Of a stretch of DNA of 64,000 nt, positions 61,668 through 64,000 are shown one piece after another; within the stretch, counting starts at the first letter, position 1; each line of letters starts with the position of its first letter. Source of the stretch: Faecalispora sporosphaeroides DSM 1294. Lineage in GTDB: Bacteria > Bacillota > Clostridia > Oscillospirales > Acutalibacteraceae. The notes under the pieces are model-generated. The model searched no databases. It had not been told where the DNA came from and saw only the letters and a list, made by a program, of their open reading frames with translations. The stretch spans positions 186,001 through 250,000 of the forward strand of contig KB911067.1 of the NCBI GenBank assembly GCA_000383295.1. Direction: 5' to 3'. Position numbers and translations under genes: made by a program.

Positions 61668-63149
61668 TCATTTTTCTTTTGTGCGCCACACAGAATCCAT
61701 GAGCAGAAGCTTTTCCTCCAACTCCTCCGGCACGGTGTCCTTTGTAATGTGCACGAACTCAATGTCCATAATCCGTGCAAAATCACGCAGTTGATCCGCC
61801 GTTACATCATAGCTCAGGGTGGTGTGGTGTGCGCCGCCCGCGATAATCCAGCACTGCGCGCCGGTTCTTAAATCCGGCATTGGCTTCCACATGACGCGCG
61901 CTACCGGAAGATTCGGCATGGTCTGCGTCGGCTGAATGCACTCAATGTCCTGCGCCAGCAGGCGGAAACGCCCCCCCATGTCGATGAGACAGGCGACAAC
62001 AGCCTTGCCTGGGCGGCCCTCAAACACAAGCCTTGCCGGCGGCTCTTTCCCCCCGATGCCGAGGGGGTGCACTTCGATTCTGGGGCGGTTTGAAGCGACG
62101 CTTGGGCATACCTCGAGCATATGGGAACCGAGCGAAAGCTCCTTGCCGCGGGTCAAATCGTAGGTGTAATCCTCCATAAAGGTGGCGCCGCCGCCGAGCC
62201 CTTCGCCGATCACCTTCAAAATGCGCGTCATAGCGGCGGCCTTCCAATCGCCTTCCCCGCCGTAGCCGTAGCCCTGCTCCATCAGCCTCTGCGACGCAAG
62301 GCCGGGCAGCTGGCGCATCCCGTACAGATCCTCAAATGTATTGGAGAACGCGGTGCAGCCCTCCCGCTCCAGCATTTGCCGCATGGCAATCTCCTCTCGC
62401 GCCTGATACCGTACGGCATCCAAAGCATCAGTGGTGACGACATATTTTTCCTCGTACTCCCGCAAAAGCGCGTCTATCTCCGCCGGAGCAACGGCGTCGA
62501 TCCGCTCCGCCAGCTCGCCGACCGGCCAGGTGTTTACCTGCCAGCCGAACTTGATCTGCGCTTCCACCTTATCGCCCTCAGTAACGGCCACGCTGCGCAT
62601 ATTGTCACCGAAGCGCATCACGCGAAGGCCGCGGCTTTCCTGCACGCCGGCCGCGGCACGCATCCAGCCGGCAATGCTCTGCTGAACCTCCTCATCCTGC
62701 CAGTACCCCACCACCACCTTGCGGGGAATGCGCATGCGTGCGCCAATAAACCCGTGCTCCCGGTCGCCGTGGGCGCTCTGGTGCAGGTTCATGTAATCCA
62801 TATCGATTTCTTCATTCGGAATGGTACGGTTGAATTGTGTATGAAAATGCAGCCACGGCTTTTGCAGCATGCCAAGGCCGTTAATCCACATCTTGGAAGG
62901 GCTGAATGTATGGCAAAAGGTGATGATACCCGCGCAGGTATCGTCGTAGTTGGCCTCCTTGATGACCTTGACCGCTCCATCATTTGTTTTAATGATATCC
63001 TTGTATTCAATTTGGCAGGGCAGAGCTCCGCTTTGGTTCAGACTTTCCACCATAGTGCGGCAGTCGCTTTCCACCTGGGCCAGCGTTTCGGGCCCGTATA
63101 AAAACTGACTGCCTGCCACAAACCAGAACCGATATTCCTTCAGCTTCAT
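61668..63149 (-). CDS. araA: L-arabinose isomerase
   Basis: The enzyme converts L-arabinose to L-ribulose in the cytoplasm. The 493-residue length is typical. Visible parts are FWFVAGSQFLYGPE at the start, CAGIITFCHTFSPSKMW, HTQFNRTIPNEEIDMDYMN, and GGEGDWKAAAM with metal-site residues. It lies between the kinase and araD. The ribosome site is a GAGG-like stretch before the ATG. Confidence 0.95.
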   Translation of the reverse strand: MKLKEYRFWFVAGSQFLYGPETLAQVESDCRTMVESLNQSGALPCQIEYKDIIKTNDGAVKVIKEANYDDTCAGIITFCHTFSPSKMWINGLGMLQKPWLHFHTQFNRTIPNEEIDMDYMNLHQSAHGDREHGFIGARMRIPRKVVVGYWQDEEVQQSIAGWMRAAAGVQESRGLRVMRFGDNMRSVAVTEGDKVEAQIKFGWQVNTWPVGELAERIDAVAPAEIDALLREYEEKYVVTTDALDAVRYQAREEIAMRQMLEREGCTAFSNTFEDLYGMRQLPGLASQRLMEQGYGYGGEGDWKAAAMTRILKVIGEGLGGGATFMEDYTYDLTRGKELSLGSHMLEVCPSVASNRPRIEVHPLGIGGKEPPARLVFEGRPGKAVVACLIDMGGRFRLLAQDIECIQPTQTMPNLPVARVMWKPMPDLRTGAQCWIIAGGAHHTTLSYDVTADQLRDFARIMDIEFVHITKDTVPEELEEKLLLMDSVWRTKEK

Positions 63150-63255
63150 AAAAAATCCCTCATTTCTCCAGAGCGACGGGGCGCTCTTTCAGTGTACTGT
63201 GAATGGTATGGCTCTCTTTTCGCGCGGATGCGAAAAAGCAAAGGTGGCAATTCCT

Positions 63256-64000
63256 CTATTTTTTCAGATTTTGCACTGCGGCGCGCTCAATGGGCAGCCC
63301 CGCGCGGTAACGCTCCATAAACGCCGCAAAGCCCGCTTCGTCTTTGGGGTTCGGAAGGACGCGCTCGCTTTCTATGGAGGAAAATACCTGCTTTGCAAGA
63401 AAATCCTCCAATGTGCGGCCGTTTCCTTTTTCGCGCAGGTAGGCGGCCAGCAGCGCAATTCCCCACGCGCCGCCCTCCCCGGCGGTCTGCATGACGGCCA
63501 CGGGAGTGTTCAGGGCGGCGGCCAGCAGGGCCTGCCCCGCCCCCTTTGTTTTAAACAGCCCGCCGTGCCCCAGCAGAGTAGTTACGCCAACCTGTTCTAC
63601 TCTGAGCAAATCCATGCCGATCTTCAGTGTGGCGACCGCCGCATACAGCAGAGTACGGGCAAAGTTTTGAAAGGTCAACTCACTGTCCGGCATGCGCACA
63701 AACAAGGGGCGGCCCTGCTCCATGCCGGTGATCGGCTCGCCGGAATAGTAATTGTAAGCCAGCAGCCCGGCGCAGTCCGGCGCCCCCTTGAGCGCCTCGT
63801 TATAAAACGCGTCGTACAGCTCGGGCTTTCCCTTTGGAACCCCCAGCGCCGCCAGCGCCTGCGAAAGCACGCGAACCCACGCATCCAGATCGGACGTGCA
63901 GCTGTTGCAGTGTACCATCGCCGCCGGTCTGCCGGAGGGCGTTGCAACCATGTCGATTTCAGGGTACACGCGCGACAGCGGGCGCTCGAGGACGATCATG
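63256..64000 (-). CDS. araB: FGGY-family carbohydrate kinase, C-terminal part (L-ribulokinase-like), partial
   Basis: The frame runs off the right edge, so only the C-terminal 248 residues are seen. GHGGLFKTKGAGQALLAAAL and MQTAGEGGAWGIALLAAYL belong to the FGGY kinase C-terminal domain. In this place, before araA and araD, it is most likely the kinase that makes L-ribulose-5-phosphate. The exact substrate cannot be read from this part. Confidence 0.82.
   Translation of the reverse strand, partial: MIVLERPLSRVYPEIDMVATPSGRPAAMVHCNSCTSDLDAWVRVLSQALAALGVPKGKPELYDAFYNEALKGAPDCAGLLAYNYYSGEPITGMEQGRPLFVRMPDSELTFQNFARTLLYAAVATLKIGMDLLRVEQVGVTTLLGHGGLFKTKGAGQALLAAALNTPVAVMQTAGEGGAWGIALLAAYLREKGNGRTLEDFLAKQVFSSIESERVLPNPKDEAGFAAFMERYRAGLPIERAAVQNLKK

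Noticed and set aside
62121-63101. Long plus-strand frame (326 codons) opposite araA
   Set aside because: Antisense shadow of araA; no ribosome site or domain.

Overview
The window reads as a chromosome segment of a low-to-mid GC Gram-positive anaerobe (Firmicutes, Clostridia; an Oscillospiraceae-like gut or digester bacterium would fit, but the genus is not certain). The support is strong AGGAGG-type ribosome sites, many ATG/GTG/TTG starts, Clostridia-type conjugation families (Maff2, PrgI, CD1108-type, PcfB) and Gram-positive lipoproteins.

Bases 1 to about 34-35 kb are most of an integrative and conjugative element (ICE) of the Tn1549/CTn type; its left end lies outside the window. In order it carries an ArdC-like antirestriction fragment, a probable oriT, MobC and a MOBP-like relaxase, a PcfB/VirD4 coupling pair, a type IV secretion block (Maff2 pilin-like, VirB6-like, PrgI, VirB4, M23 peptidase), small accessory genes, a nucleotidase, a DUF3991/Toprim protein, and a 2287-residue methylase-helicase with a TnpV gene nested in another frame. 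A two-wing HTH protein follows. The cargo is an arsenic operon on the minus strand (arsR, a frameshifted DUF2703 gene, a CoA-disulfide reductase-rhodanese fusion, a second arsR, acr3, arsD, arsA, arsC) and a type III toxin-antitoxin locus (ToxN with a 38-nt ToxI repeat array). A tyrosine recombinase, two minus-strand genes of unknown role and a DnaJ-like membrane protein close the element. A palindrome with core CGGAAG-NN-CTTCCG occurs six times in this half; I did not see it in the other half.

From 34.2 to 36.4 kb there is no intact protein gene. This stretch holds structured RNA-like sequence, tRNA-Tyr and tRNA-Thr (both minus strand; the tRNA-Tyr 3' end faces the ICE), and decayed pieces of a CoA-transferase, an acyl-CoA dehydrogenase and a Fis-type regulator.

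From 36.4 kb on the genes are ordinary chromosomal ones in functional blocks. The first is a glycerophosphodiester phosphodiesterase, a TIM-barrel sugar isomerase, an S66 peptidase and a CUT1 (Ugp-like) ABC importer with a divergent LacI regulator. The second is a histidine ammonia-lyase followed by a DUF3830 protein and a helical protein resembling the two halves of cucumopine synthase, with a LysR regulator and a divergent Pot-like ABC importer. No hutU, hutI or ftcD is present, so this may be a route for a histidine-derived compound rather than a normal hut operon. The third is a YibE/F membrane protein and a 1741-residue secreted PHP-domain protein. The last is an arabinose block (kinase fragment, araA, araD) running off the right edge.
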